NCBI GenBank assembly: GCA_020854055.1
Contig: JADZGD010000020.1
Span: 1 to 64,000, forward strand
Direction of reading: 5' to 3'
Source of the DNA: Bryobacterales bacterium
GTDB taxonomy: Bacteria > Acidobacteriota > Terriglobia > Bryobacterales > Bryobacteraceae
Length of the DNA: 64,000 bases
The notes below the pieces were generated by a model that saw nothing but the letters and a program-made list of their open reading frames with translations, did not search any database and was not told the DNA's origin. The first letter of the stretch is position 1. Each line of letters begins with the position of its first letter. This document shows positions 26,424 through 35,787 of the stretch, piece after piece. The position numbers and the translations under genes were made by a program.

Positions 26424-28415
26424 CTAACGGCGTGATTCGGATTCGCTGCCGGCGCCGGGCACCCGCCGTGAATCCAGGACCTCCCGTACCTTGGTGACTA
26501 ACTCTTCGGCCGAAAACGGCTTGCGCAGAAACGGAACGTTCACGCGGATGCCGACTCTTTCCAGGGACTGATCGTCGTAGCCGGAAACAAACAGCGCTTT
26601 CAGTCTCGGGTTGGCGGGCAGCATCTCCTCCACCAGCGCCGGGCCGTTGGTGCCGGGGAGAACCACATCGGAGAGCAGCAGGTCGAACGGCGATCCGTCC
26701 CACTGGGTGCGTGCTTCATCCGAGTTGGCCGCTTCAATTACCGAATATCCCTTCAGCCGCAATACTCTGGCCGCCAGCGATCGAACCGTCTCCTGATCCT
26801 CGATCAGCAGGATGCGTTCGTTGCCGCCTGGGGCGTCGTGTAGTGTCAGCGGCATCGTGACCGGGTCCACGCCGGATTCCACGCGTGGGAAGCGGCTCCG
26901 GAAGACGGTTCCCTGCCCCGCGGCGCTCGCCACGCTAATTGTCCCGCCGCTCTGTTCCATGATGGCGTACACGGTGGATAATCCCAGGCCCGTGCCGCGC
27001 CCGTCCTCCTTGGTCGTAAAGAATGGCTCGAAGATCCGTTGGCGGGTCTCTTCGTCCATTCCACGGCCGTTGTCGGCAACCTCAAGTTCCACCTCGGCGC
27101 CGTTGCTGCCCTCTGCCCGGTTTCGTGTTGTCACGGTCACCACGCCGCCCTGCGGCATGGCGTCCCGGGCGTTCAATACCAGGTTCAGCACCACCTGCTC
27201 CACCTGGGTCCGGTCGGCGCGAATATGCCCCAGCTCCGGTTCCAGATTCACTTCCAACCGGATGTGCTCGCCGATCAATCTCCCCAGCATCGCCTGCATA
27301 TGCTTAACCAGCGCGTTCACATCAATCACCGCCGGCCGCGAGATCTGCCCCCGGCTGAAGGTGAGAAGCTGCCGTGTCAGGGAGGCCGCTCTCTCTCCCG
27401 CTGCCTGGATCTCGATCAGATCCCGTCGCAACGGACTGGCCGCCGGAATACTGTCCAGCAACAGTTCGGTATAGCCGGTGATCGCCGTCAGCAGGTTGTT
27501 GAAGTCGTGGGCAATCCCGCCCGCCAGCCGGCCCACCGCCTGCATCTTCTCCGACTGCACCAGGCGAATTTCCATGGCGCGCCGCTCCGTTACATCGGCG
27601 CCGACGCACACCAGGTGATTGCTGTTTTCGTCGAGCACGCTCGTGATGGTCCAGACAATCTTCCGCAGTCCGTTCTTGGTGGGGCACCAGCACTCCTCTA
27701 CCGTCTGGCGAAACCGGCCGCGAGGTTTGGTGAGTGATATCCGCATTCGCTCCGATTCACTGGCCAGCAGCAGGTCGGCGAAGCTGGCTCCCACGGCTTC
27801 TTCCGGCCCGAGTCCGGTCACCGCCTGGGCGAAACGGTTGAAACGCACGATCCGGCCTTCCGGGTCCACCACCACAATCAGCGCCGCGGCTGCGTCCAGG
27901 ATGGCTGAAGTGAAGTTTTGCTCGGCCCGGAGTGCCCGCTCGGCCTGCTTTCGTTCGGTGGCGTCGCGGATGATGGCGCTCAGCAGGCAGCGCCCGCCCA
28001 ATTCGAGCTCGCTCAGCATCAGGTCGGCCGCGAACCGGCTTTTGTCCCGGCGGATCGCGACAACCTCGTGCAGTTGCGCGCCCTCGCCGGCCTCGCCATA
28101 AGGGGAAGGAATCAGTGTCTGAAAACCGATTCCCACTGCTTCTTCCTGCCGGTAGCCGAACATCATCTCCGCGGCGGGATTAAAGGTAATGATGACGCCG
28201 CTTTCATCCAGCGTGATGATGGCATCCCGGGCATGATCGATCAGGTGCCGCGACGCGGCATCCCGTTCCAGTAGCGCCTTCTCGCGTGAAAGCCGGCGGC
28301 GTAGCCAGAAATAGATCACAGCCGCAAACAGGATGACGGACGCCACCGCTAGTGTAAGACCGACTACAAAGCCGGCGTCGTAGGAAATCCGCACTACCTG
28401 TCCGGGAACTCCCAT
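26424..28415 (-). CDS. Hybrid histidine kinase (PAS-PAS-HisKA-HATPase-REC)
   Basis: A 663-residue protein starting at ATG 28415; a GTG three codons upstream is possible. One transmembrane helix ([21 protein letters not shown]) is followed by two PAS domains (about 55-175 and 180-300). The HisKA motif [17 protein letters not shown] has its His, and the ATPase domain has [20 protein letters not shown] and [12 protein letters not shown]-terminal receiver has [17 protein letters not shown] and FLRKPFS. It is a complete phosphorelay protein with no partner adjacent. It lies 7 bases upstream of the S9 peptidase gene. Confidence 0.92.
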   Translation of the reverse strand: MGVPGQVVRISYDAGFVVGLTLAVASVILFAAVIYFWLRRRLSREKALLERDAASRHLIDHARDAIITLDESGVIITFNPAAEMMFGYRQEEAVGIGFQTLIPSPYGEAGEGAQLHEVVAIRRDKSRFAADLMLSELELGGRCLLSAIIRDATERKQAERALRAEQNFTSAILDAAAALIVVVDPEGRIVRFNRFAQAVTGLGPEEAVGASFADLLLASESERMRISLTKPRGRFRQTVEECWCPTKNGLRKIVWTITSVLDENSNHLVCVGADVTERRAMEIRLVQSEKMQAVGRLAGGIAHDFNNLLTAITGYTELLLDSIPAASPLRRDLIEIQAAGERAASLTRQLLTFSRGQISRPAVIDVNALVKHMQAMLGRLIGEHIRLEVNLEPELGHIRADRTQVEQVVLNLVLNARDAMPQGGVVTVTTRNRAEGSNGAEVELEVADNGRGMDEETRQRIFEPFFTTKEDGRGTGLGLSTVYAIMEQSGGTISVASAAGQGTVFRSRFPRVESGVDPVTMPLTLHDAPGGNERILLIEDQETVRSLAARVLRLKGYSVIEAANSDEARTQWDGSPFDLLLSDVVLPGTNGPALVEEMLPANPRLKALFVSGYDDQSLERVGIRVNVPFLRKPFSAEELVTKVREVLDSRRVPGAGSESESRR

Positions 28416-28424
28416 TAGAGTCAC

Positions 28425-28896
28425 AAGCTACAGATCGGCTTTCGCGGCCAATCTCACCAGAGCCACCCGGTATTGTTACATTAGAATTTCGCCGGGCGCT
28501 GGCACCCATTCGAACCGCCACCCGCCCGCCTCAGTCACAATCGCTACTTCGAGAGTAGCAGCCGGGGGCGCCGGCAGGATGCAGAGCAGCGCGGAAGGCT
28601 ATCCCCACCGCTTTCAGACCCGTCGTGCCCGTCTGCTTGCGCCTGGCTCAATTTCCCGTAGCGGGCAAACCCGGCTATTTCGCGCCGGGCTTTGCGTTGC
28701 GTCGCCGGTGTCGCAAAGCTGTGGGTGGCTGTCCCGCCATCCACCTCGTAAGTCAGCCGCTGCACCCACACGTTCAAGCCGCACGCCCGCAACAGCCGTT
28801 CCATTTGACTGCGACCCCCCGGCGGAAGGACACTGGGTGGGGTTCGAAAACACCAGACGCGGTAGACCCACAGCGGGTGATATCGAGGAGAGCGAC
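28425..28896. other. Gap of 472 bases upstream of rhamnose isomerase
   Basis: Between the hybrid kinase and the isomerase there is no intact gene that I can support. The central part on the minus strand carries a possible decayed coding fragment, listed separately. Open frames here on the plus strand are only 5' extensions of the isomerase frame, have no family features and start without a ribosome site. The isomerase promoter should lie here, but I could not assign -35/-10 boxes with confidence. Confidence 0.6.
28544..28804 (-). pseudogene. Possible remnant of a DUF6788-like, transposon-associated protein
   Basis: An 86-codon minus-strand frame contains LTYEVDGGTATHSFATPA, then TQRKARREIAGFARYGKLSQ. 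This strongly recalls the C-terminal part of short proteins (DUF6788-like) often found beside transposases, with pattern VDGK-V-x-F-P/A-R-KA-RE--F-R---LS. After LSQ the sequence becomes low-quality and Ser/Gly-rich, as expected after a frameshift. The N-terminal CGKPGC-type motif is missing. The call rests on my memory of the family pattern only. Confidence 0.35.
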
Positions 28897-30090
28897 ATGC
28901 TAAGCAGCAGCCAAGAGCAGAAGATCTGGAACGCATTAAACGGCTTCAACATAGAAATCCCCTCCTGGGGGTTCGCCAATACCGGTACCCGGTTTGGAAA
29001 GTTCGTTCAATTGACGGCGGCAACCACAATCGATGAAAAGCTGAGTGACGCCGGCGAGGTGCACAAGTATACCGGCTGCTGCCCCAGCGTGGCGGTCCAC
29101 GTACTGTGGGATTTCGCTAAGGGCAAGCAGAGCGTAGCCGAGGTGAACGAGGCCGCCGCCCGCCACGGCGTGCGGGTTGGAGCCATTAACCCGAATGTCT
29201 TCCAGGACCAGATCTACAAGCACGGCTCGTTGGGGAATCCGGATCCCGAGATTCGCGCCGCGGCCCTAGGCCACCTGCTGGACTCCGTCGAGATTGCCAA
29301 GCAGACGGGTAGCCGGGACATTTCGCTGTGGTTCGGCGACGGCTCTAACTTCCCCGGAACGGCCAATATCCGCCATCGCAAACAGTGGTTCATCGAAGGG
29401 CTGAAAGAAACTCATGCCCACATGACTCCCAACCAGCGTCTGCTGGTGGAGTACAAGCCGTTTGAGCCAACCTTCTACCACACCGACATTGCAGACTGGG
29501 GCATGGCCCTGCTGATGGCGCGCGCCTCCGGTCCGCAGGCCCGCGTTTTGGTGGACACCGGGCACCACTACCAGGCCCAGAACATCGAACAGATCGTCGC
29601 CTGGCTGCTCAGCGAGAATATGCTCGCGGGTTTCCACTTCAACGACCGGCGCTACGCCGATGACGACCTGACGCTGGGCTCCATCGACCCCTACCAGGTG
29701 TTTCGCATCTTCAACGAGATCGCCCTGTTCGAGTTTGAAACCGGCAAACGGGCCGATCTGGCCTACATGATCGACCAGAGCCACAACCTGAAGAACAAGG
29801 TGGAGGAAATGATACAGACCGCCACCACCGCTCAGGAACTGATGGCCAAGGCCTCCTTGGTTGACCACGAGTCGCTGCTCGAGCATCAGCGCAAATGCAA
29901 CCTGATCGACGCCGAAGAGTGCCTGAAGAGCGCCTTTGCCGAGGATGTCCGTCCGGCGATCGAGCAGTGGCGCAAGAGCAAAGGTCTTGACATCAACCCG
30001 ATGCGGGCCTTCCGCGAAAGTGGCTATCTGACGCGGACCGCCGCCGAGCGGGGTGAGCGGCACCGCAATGCCGTATCGAGCTACGCCTGA
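28897..30090 (+). CDS. rhaI: L-rhamnose isomerase (RhaI type)
   Basis: A 397-residue TIM-barrel isomerase. ATG at 28897 follows a GAGGAGAG ribosome site. Metal-site motifs are visible: LVEYKPFEPTFYHTD (Glu), VLVDTGHHY (Asp, His) and AGFHFNDRRYADDDL (His, Asp). These match the Pseudomonas stutzeri-type L-rhamnose isomerase, not the E. coli RhaA type. It converts L-rhamnose to L-rhamnulose in the cytoplasm. A fucosidase and a Gfo/Idh/MocA enzyme follow, so the block probably handles deoxyhexoses. No rhamnulose kinase or aldolase is adjacent. Confidence 0.87.
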   Translation: MLSSSQEQKIWNALNGFNIEIPSWGFANTGTRFGKFVQLTAATTIDEKLSDAGEVHKYTGCCPSVAVHVLWDFAKGKQSVAEVNEAAARHGVRVGAINPNVFQDQIYKHGSLGNPDPEIRAAALGHLLDSVEIAKQTGSRDISLWFGDGSNFPGTANIRHRKQWFIEGLKETHAHMTPNQRLLVEYKPFEPTFYHTDIADWGMALLMARASGPQARVLVDTGHHYQAQNIEQIVAWLLSENMLAGFHFNDRRYADDDLTLGSIDPYQVFRIFNEIALFEFETGKRADLAYMIDQSHNLKNKVEEMIQTATTAQELMAKASLVDHESLLEHQRKCNLIDAEECLKSAFAEDVRPAIEQWRKSKGLDINPMRAFRESGYLTRTAAERGERHRNAVSSYA

Positions 30091-30120
30091 GCCGGCCAAC
30101 CACTTTGCGTCGCTGGTAGA

Positions 30121-30152
30121 AAATGGGGGGCCGATCTTCCGGTCCCCCATTT
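30121..30152 (+). terminator. Hairpin terminator after rhaI
   Basis: AAATGGGGG at 30121-30129 pairs exactly with CCCCCATTT at 30144-30152. A further inner G-T, CC-GG and G-C extension closes a 6-base loop. It starts 30 bases after the rhaI stop. A-rich and T-rich flanks give a partial terminator character on both strands. It separates rhaI from the Gfo/Idh/MocA gene. Confidence 0.7.
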
Positions 30153-30225
30153 GCCGTCTTTGGTGCGCACTATAGAGATATAGGATAGCTGCGACATGAG
30201 CCAAAACGAGGGGAAGCCAGATCCA

Positions 30226-31581
30226 ATGATGTCAACACCACCAAGCTCGCGCAGAAGTTTCGTTGCCGCGGCCGGAGGTCTGTTCTCCATGGCGGCCGCA
30301 AACCGGGTTCTGGGGGCTAATGACCGGGTCCGTATCGCTGTCTGCGGAGTGAATGGGCGCGGATGGGACCATGTCCGCCAGTTTGCCAAACAACCGAACG
30401 TCGAAGTAGTGGCCATCTGCGATGTCGACGAGAACGTGATCAACAAACGGCTCGCCGGCATGGAGAAGCTGAATCTGCCCAAGCCGGCGTCCTATGTAGA
30501 TGTGCGCAAGCTGCTTGACGACAAGTCGATCGACGCAGTTTCGGTGGCTACGCCCAACGACTGGCATGCGCTGATCACCATCTGGGGATGCCAGGCCGGC
30601 AAGGATGTGTATGTCGAAAAGCCCTGCTCCCACAACTGGTGGGAGGGCCGGAAGATCGTTGAAGCGGCGCGCAAATACGACCGAATCGTTCAGCATGGTA
30701 CCCAGGCACGTTCCCAGGGATCGGCCATCGAAGCGGTCGAAAAGCTCCACAACGGCGTGATCGGCGAAGTCTACCTGGCCCGCGGCTTGTGCTATAAGCG
30801 CCGCCACGGTATCGGCCACACGCCGGTTTCGCCGGTACCGGCGGGCGTTCACTATGACCTGTGGACCGGACCGGCGCCGCTGCGCCCGTTCACCCGCAAC
30901 CACTTTCACTACAACTGGCACTGGTTCTGGGATTACGGCAACGGCGATCTGGGTAACCAGGGAATTCACCAGGTGGACATGGCGCGCCACGCCCTTCAGG
31001 TGACGTTCCCCAACAAGGTTTCGGCCATGGGCGGCCATTTCGTCTTTGATGACGATCAGCAGACTCCGAACCTGTTGAATTGCACGTTCCAATACGATCT
31101 CGCGGGAGGCAAGCGGAAGATCATCGAGTTTGAAGTACGGAACTGGATCACGAACCGCGAAGCCGGGATCGGTACTGAGCAGATGTACAGCGGGGACGAG
31201 GGTTACAACACCGTCGGCGATATCTTTTATGGTTCCAACGGATACCTCGCCATCGGCGACGAAGACGTGCGCAACGGCTTTCGCAGCTACATCGGCGAAA
31301 ACATGAAGCCGGGTCCCACGGCGCACGAGGGCGGCGATCATTTCGCCAACTTCATCGATGTTGTCCGCAGCCGCCGCCGTGAAGATCTCCACGCGCCGAT
31401 CGAGGAAGGGCACGTCTCCTGCACGCTGGTGCATCTGGCCAACGCCTCCTATCGCCTGGGCAGAATGTTGCACTTCGATCCGGCCACCGAGCAGGTTATC
31501 GGCGACGACGAAGCCAACCGCCTGTTGTGCGAAGAAGGCCGTGGTTACCGCAAACCGTTCGTGATTCCTGACAAGGTCTGA
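30226..31581 (+). CDS. TAT-exported Gfo/Idh/MocA-family oxidoreductase
   Basis: A 451-residue protein. ATG at 30226 has AGGGGAAG nine bases upstream and puts the SSRRSFVAAAGG twin-arginine motif near the N-terminus; ATG at 30196 is the alternative. The Rossmann motif is RIAVCGVNGRGWDHV. The lysine of VYVEKPC is present, and GNGDLGNQGIHQVDMARHAL supplies the second-domain histidine. NWHWFWDYGNGDLGNQG is typical of exported acidobacterial and planctomycete members, and the C-terminus (CEEGRGYRKPFVIPDKV) also matches them. It probably oxidises a sugar released outside the cytoplasm. Confidence 0.88.
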   Translation: MMSTPPSSRRSFVAAAGGLFSMAAANRVLGANDRVRIAVCGVNGRGWDHVRQFAKQPNVEVVAICDVDENVINKRLAGMEKLNLPKPASYVDVRKLLDDKSIDAVSVATPNDWHALITIWGCQAGKDVYVEKPCSHNWWEGRKIVEAARKYDRIVQHGTQARSQGSAIEAVEKLHNGVIGEVYLARGLCYKRRHGIGHTPVSPVPAGVHYDLWTGPAPLRPFTRNHFHYNWHWFWDYGNGDLGNQGIHQVDMARHALQVTFPNKVSAMGGHFVFDDDQQTPNLLNCTFQYDLAGGKRKIIEFEVRNWITNREAGIGTEQMYSGDEGYNTVGDIFYGSNGYLAIGDEDVRNGFRSYIGENMKPGPTAHEGGDHFANFIDVVRSRRREDLHAPIEEGHVSCTLVHLANASYRLGRMLHFDPATEQVIGDDEANRLLCEEGRGYRKPFVIPDKV

Positions 31582-31634
31582 GCGCCACCGGAGCAGGCTG
31601 CCGGGTGATAGAATCGACCGCGGAGACTTATTAC

Positions 31635-32936
31635 ATGAATCCTCCACGGCTCAGCCGGCGTAACTACCTTGGCTTGATGGGCGCGGCCGCGGCCGTGCCG
31701 GCCGCGGCGCTGCCTGGCGATAGCGACCGCGAGCGCCGCATGAAGTGGTGGCACGAGGCGCGCTTCGGCATGTTCATTCACTGGGGCATCTACAGTGTCC
31801 GCGGCCGGGCCGAATGGGCAATGGAATCCGAAGGTATTCCCACTCGCGAGTACGAACAACTGGCCAGACAGTTCCGGCCCAAGCCGCACGCAGCCCGAGC
31901 CTGGGCAAAGCTTGCCCGCCAGGCCGGCATGAAGTACATGGTGATGACCAGCAAGCATCACGACGGCTTCTGTCTGTTTAACACCTCGACCACCAACTAT
32001 TGCGCCCCGAAGCAGGCAGCCGGGCGCGACCTTGTGAGCGAATTCCTGGAGGCCGCACACGCCGAGGGTCTGCGAGCGGGACTCTACTACTCGCTGATGG
32101 ACTGGCACCATCCCGATGGCGCCATCTGCCGCAACAACGAAGATGCCCGCAAGCGGTTTGTCCAGTACATTCACACCCACGTGCGCGAGATCTGCTCCAA
32201 CTACGGCAAACTCGACATTCTGTGGTACGACTTCGACTGGCCGCTTGACGCCAAGGGCTGGGATTCGGTGGGGCTGAACGAAATGATGTTCAAGCTTCAG
32301 CCGGACATCATCGTCAACAACCGCAATGGGCTTCCGGGCGACTTTACCACGCCGGAACAGCACATCACCGCCTTTAAGAGACCTTGGGAAGCGTGCATGA
32401 CGCTGAACGACAGTTGGGGCTTTCAGAGCGCCGACGATAATTGGAAGACGCCGAAAAGCGTGCTGCGCAACCTGATCAAGTGTTCCCGGGATGGCGGCAA
32501 CTATTTGCTGAACATCGGACCGACAGGTGACGGCAGTATTCCGGAACCGTCCATCGCCATTCTTACCGAGACCGGCAGGTGGTTGGCGCGCAATGGCGAG
32601 TCCATCTATAAGGCGGCTCGTTGCGAATTCATGGGAAGCGCATACTCCTACTGTACGCGTAAAGACAACACGCTCTATGTACACATCTACTTCTGGCCGG
32701 GAGAGACGGCGTCCATTACCGGACTGAAGACCAGGGTGAAATCGGCGCGGCTACTGGTCTCCGGCAAGCCGGTCGAGTTCCGCCAGGACCTGTTGCGGGT
32801 TCACTTGCTGAACCTGCCCAAGGAAGCACTCGACACGCCCATCACCACCCTGGCACTGGAATGCGATGGAGTGCCCGAACAGTACCCGGAACCGGTGCGG
32901 GTATTGCGAAAACGCTACGGGGTCAACATCAGTTAG
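31635..32936 (+). CDS. Alpha-L-fucosidase, GH29
   Basis: A 433-residue secreted enzyme starting MNPPRLSRRNYLGLMGAAAA, a twin-arginine leader. The GH29 barrel shows WWHEARFGMFIHWGIYSV, MVMTSKHHDGFCLF, GLYYSLMDWHHPD and ILWYDFDW, where the first Asp is the expected nucleophile. NYLLNIGPTGDGSIP is the classic C-terminal barrel motif. A beta-sandwich domain ends the protein. It releases L-fucose from glycans by a retaining mechanism. A GTG 30 bases upstream is in frame but would bury the signal. Its stop interlocks with that of the convergent exchanger gene (TTAG). Confidence 0.93.
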   Translation: MNPPRLSRRNYLGLMGAAAAVPAAALPGDSDRERRMKWWHEARFGMFIHWGIYSVRGRAEWAMESEGIPTREYEQLARQFRPKPHAARAWAKLARQAGMKYMVMTSKHHDGFCLFNTSTTNYCAPKQAAGRDLVSEFLEAAHAEGLRAGLYYSLMDWHHPDGAICRNNEDARKRFVQYIHTHVREICSNYGKLDILWYDFDWPLDAKGWDSVGLNEMMFKLQPDIIVNNRNGLPGDFTTPEQHITAFKRPWEACMTLNDSWGFQSADDNWKTPKSVLRNLIKCSRDGGNYLLNIGPTGDGSIPEPSIAILTETGRWLARNGESIYKAARCEFMGSAYSYCTRKDNTLYVHIYFWPGETASITGLKTRVKSARLLVSGKPVEFRQDLLRVHLLNLPKEALDTPITTLALECDGVPEQYPEPVRVLRKRYGVNIS

Positions 32937-34222
32937 GACGAAGTACGCTGTACATGCTCACGCCATAGCCTGCCGAAACGGAAAAAGGCCAGCGCCCGGC
33001 GTCCGCCCGCGAACACGCGTACCAGTTCCAGCGCCGACCACAGGAAGTAGGCGATGGTCACCCACCAATGGATTCTGACTGCCACCCAACCGGCCAATCC
33101 GGCTCCCGGCGGTACCGGGGAGAATGCGAACTGTATCCCCCACAGGAAGAAGAGTGCGCCGGCTTCCCACCAGGCCAACTCCATGTTCACCAGAAACAGC
33201 ATGCCGATCAGAGATTGGCCCAGCGTCATCAGCAGTTCCAGTTCCTGCTGCGAGTCGAAGGTGATGGTGCCGGCGTGCCCCAGGCTGATGGAATAGACAA
33301 TCGGCAGCATCGCCGCCAGCAGCGTCCACTGGTTAATGTTGCTCGACACCATGTTCATCAGCGCCATGGAGGCGCGGTCCACCGTGCGCGCCCAGTAGAA
33401 CGCGGAGACTTTCTCGGGGAACTCGGAGACGAAAGGCGCCACCCATTGCACGAACACGAAGCTGGGAATTCCCAACATCGCCGAGATCGCCAGCAGACTG
33501 CCAAGAAACGGCTCGGCGGTGAAGTAGATCAATGCGCCGCCGCCGATGAACAGGCTGGCGATCACCGCGTTGCGCACCACCGGGCGAGATTTGACGATGG
33601 TGCGGGGAATCACCTCCAGTTCCTCAACCGCCTCCACTTCCTGCGGTGGTATACGGCTGAGAACCACCAGATAAGCGACATAAATGAGGATGAGGACGAC
33701 GGCGTCGAACAGGTTCAAACTACTCTTCCACCAGACCCAGAACATGTAGATCAGCGGCGCCAACAGAGCCACCACCTCGACACACTGTTCGTCGGCCAGG
33801 CGGATCTTCTTCATCGCTCGGCCGTGGCGGCGGCGGTAGAAGAAGGCCGCGACCACGTAAATCATCGGCCACCCGAGTCCGGTCAGCAACCGCAATGCGC
33901 CGGTCAGGTTGGCGAGTAACAGTGGCACCTGCTGCTTCCAGGCGAGTACGGCTTCGACGGCAAACTCGGGCAGCGTCTGCAACCAGGCGAGAATGGCCAG
34001 TGCAAAGCCCTGGGCGATGAAAAACTGTGCCGATTCGGCGGCCCAGGCGATCAGCATGGCCGCGATCAGAATCGCCGGCGCGGCCCATAGAGCCGTAACC
34101 GGCCCAACGTCGCTCAGCGGGATCGCAGCCAACAGCAGAAAGGCGAAGGCCGACAGGCGCACCGGCCGCGGTGCGGCAGGCGAGTGAGGCGCCGGCAGGC
34201 GTAGGCGCCTCCGCCTACCCAA
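32933..34222 (-). CDS. Cation (Na+/Ca2+)-exchanger-like membrane protein
   Basis: A 429-residue protein with about 10-12 hydrophobic helices and an Arg-rich N-terminus. Two internal segments look like the inverted alpha repeats of the CaCA superfamily: LAWLQTLPEFAVEAVLAW and WVAPFVSEFPEKVSAFYWAR, each with a Pro-Glu pair. The Asn of the usual GNxxPE motif is absent, so transport specificity is uncertain. TTG at 34222 is chosen because GAGGAGG sits 6 bases upstream. It overlaps the 3' end of nadB by 8 bases, so the two are translationally coupled. Longer starts would run through nadB. Confidence 0.65.
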   Translation of the reverse strand: MGRRRRLRLPAPHSPAAPRPVRLSAFAFLLLAAIPLSDVGPVTALWAAPAILIAAMLIAWAAESAQFFIAQGFALAILAWLQTLPEFAVEAVLAWKQQVPLLLANLTGALRLLTGLGWPMIYVVAAFFYRRRHGRAMKKIRLADEQCVEVVALLAPLIYMFWVWWKSSLNLFDAVVLILIYVAYLVVLSRIPPQEVEAVEELEVIPRTIVKSRPVVRNAVIASLFIGGGALIYFTAEPFLGSLLAISAMLGIPSFVFVQWVAPFVSEFPEKVSAFYWARTVDRASMALMNMVSSNINQWTLLAAMLPIVYSISLGHAGTITFDSQQELELLMTLGQSLIGMLFLVNMELAWWEAGALFFLWGIQFAFSPVPPGAGLAGWVAVRIHWWVTIAYFLWSALELVRVFAGGRRALAFFRFGRLWREHVQRTSS

Positions 34223-35780
34223 AACGAACCTCCTCACCAAGGCGAACCAGTGAGTGTTTTTGGAACTCGGCACGCTTTTCGGGGAAGTCCGTACGGTAGT
34301 GCCCCCCGCGGCTCTCTTCGCGCGCCAGCGCCGCGCGCGCGATGAGTAGCGCCACGGTATGAATGCTTCGGAGCTCGAAATCCCGCCGGGCGTAGGATTG
34401 CGCCGGTGCTTGCGCGGTTTCCGCCAGTTCACCAATTGCGGCCCGCAGTCCTTCGGCGTTGCGTTGGATGCCGCAATTCCGCCAGGTCAAGGCGCGAATG
34501 CGCTCCTCGCTCATGGCCGGAAATTCGACCGCCGGCCGCTCGGCCCGGTCGCACATGGGCGTTGACGCCATCTCCCTCATGGCCGTTCCGGCGCGCGCGC
34601 CGAAGACGACGCCCTCAAGCAGCGAGTTGCTCGCCAGGCGATTGGCGCCATGGACGCCGGTTGAGGCCACCTCGCCGGCGGCAAACAGGCCGGGCACGTT
34701 CGTGCGGCCCCAGGCATCGGTCCGGACACCGCCCATCGAATAGTGGGCCGCCGGATGAACCGGAGCCGGCTGCCGGCTGATATCGACGCCGTACCGCAGG
34801 CAGGTCTCATAGATTCGCGGGAAGCGCTGCCGGATGAATGCCGCGTCACGATGGGTCAGATCGAGCAGCACGTGGGAGGCGCCGGTACGCGCCATCTCGG
34901 CAATGATGGCCCGGGAAACTACGTCCCTCGGGGCCAGTTCGGCCATCGGGTGAACGGCCGGCATGAAACGCTCGCCGGCCAGGTTACGCAGGTAGCCGCC
35001 TTCACCCCGCGCTGCTTCGGAAAGCAGAAATCGCGGCGCTCCCGGAACAAACAACGCGGTGGGGTGAAACTGCACGAACTCAATGTCGCTGATTGCCGCG
35101 CCGGCTCGATAGGCGGTAGCCACGCCGTCGCCGGTAGCCACATCCGGGTTGGTCGTTTCCAGGTAGACCCGGCCCAGCCCGCCCGTAGCCAGCAACACAC
35201 AACGCGCGACCATTTCCACGTGCTGCTTCTGCGAAGAATCGCAGGCCACCACGCCCACCGCGGCGCCGTCATTGAGCAGCAGGTCAGTGACGGCGGAGAA
35301 ACTCTGGAACCGGATGTTGCCGAGCGAGGCTGCCTTCTGGTAGAGCGTGCGCGAGATCTCCCGGCCGGTGGAATCGCCGTGTGCGTGCAGCACCCGGTTG
35401 CGGCTATGCGCCCCTTCCCGGGTGAACAGCAGTTTGGCGCCGTCGCGATCGAACTCCGCACCCCACGCGATCAGTTCCTGGATAGCGGCCGGTCCCTCGG
35501 CGACCAGCGTTCGCACAGCCTCGCGGTCGCAGAGTCCGTCGCCTGCGGCGAGAGTGTCCTGCTCATGCAGCGCGATCTCATCATCGTCGCTGAGCGCCAC
35601 GGCAATGCCGCCCTGCGCATATTCGGAAGATGACTCTTTGAGGCTGTCTTTAGCGACAACCAGGACACTCCCCGCGGAAGCAAGAGCGATGGCGGCGCGA
35701 AGGCCGGCAACACCGGCTCCTACAATGAGGAAATCTGCTTCGATTCGCTCACAAGTTGGTTTAATAGACCCATGGTACAA
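34215..35780 (-). CDS. nadB: L-aspartate oxidase
   Basis: A flavoprotein of about 521 residues making iminoaspartate for NAD synthesis. FAD-binding is shown by FLIVGAGVAGLRAAIAL and by GLFAAGEVASTGVHGANRLA near the C-terminal third. ESSSEYAQGGIAVAL and HSRNRVLHAHGDSTGREI match NadB/fumarate-reductase active-site regions. There is no ATG at the N-terminus. TTG at 35780, with AAGGAGG 11 bases upstream, is preferred; GTG at 35810 would overlap aroB. No nadA or nadC is nearby. Confidence 0.9.
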   Translation of the reverse strand: MYHGSIKPTCERIEADFLIVGAGVAGLRAAIALASAGSVLVVAKDSLKESSSEYAQGGIAVALSDDDEIALHEQDTLAAGDGLCDREAVRTLVAEGPAAIQELIAWGAEFDRDGAKLLFTREGAHSRNRVLHAHGDSTGREISRTLYQKAASLGNIRFQSFSAVTDLLLNDGAAVGVVACDSSQKQHVEMVARCVLLATGGLGRVYLETTNPDVATGDGVATAYRAGAAISDIEFVQFHPTALFVPGAPRFLLSEAARGEGGYLRNLAGERFMPAVHPMAELAPRDVVSRAIIAEMARTGASHVLLDLTHRDAAFIRQRFPRIYETCLRYGVDISRQPAPVHPAAHYSMGGVRTDAWGRTNVPGLFAAGEVASTGVHGANRLASNSLLEGVVFGARAGTAMREMASTPMCDRAERPAVEFPAMSEERIRALTWRNCGIQRNAEGLRAAIGELAETAQAPAQSYARRDFELRSIHTVALLIARAALAREESRGGHYRTDFPEKRAEFQKHSLVRLGEEVRFG

Positions 35781-35787
35781 CGATTGT

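Noticed and set aside
28614..28979. 121-codon minus-strand frame with a signal-like N-terminus over the rhaI start
   Set aside because: It overlaps the conserved beginning of rhaI, and the hydrophobic leader is the antisense of conserved codons. No domain follows.
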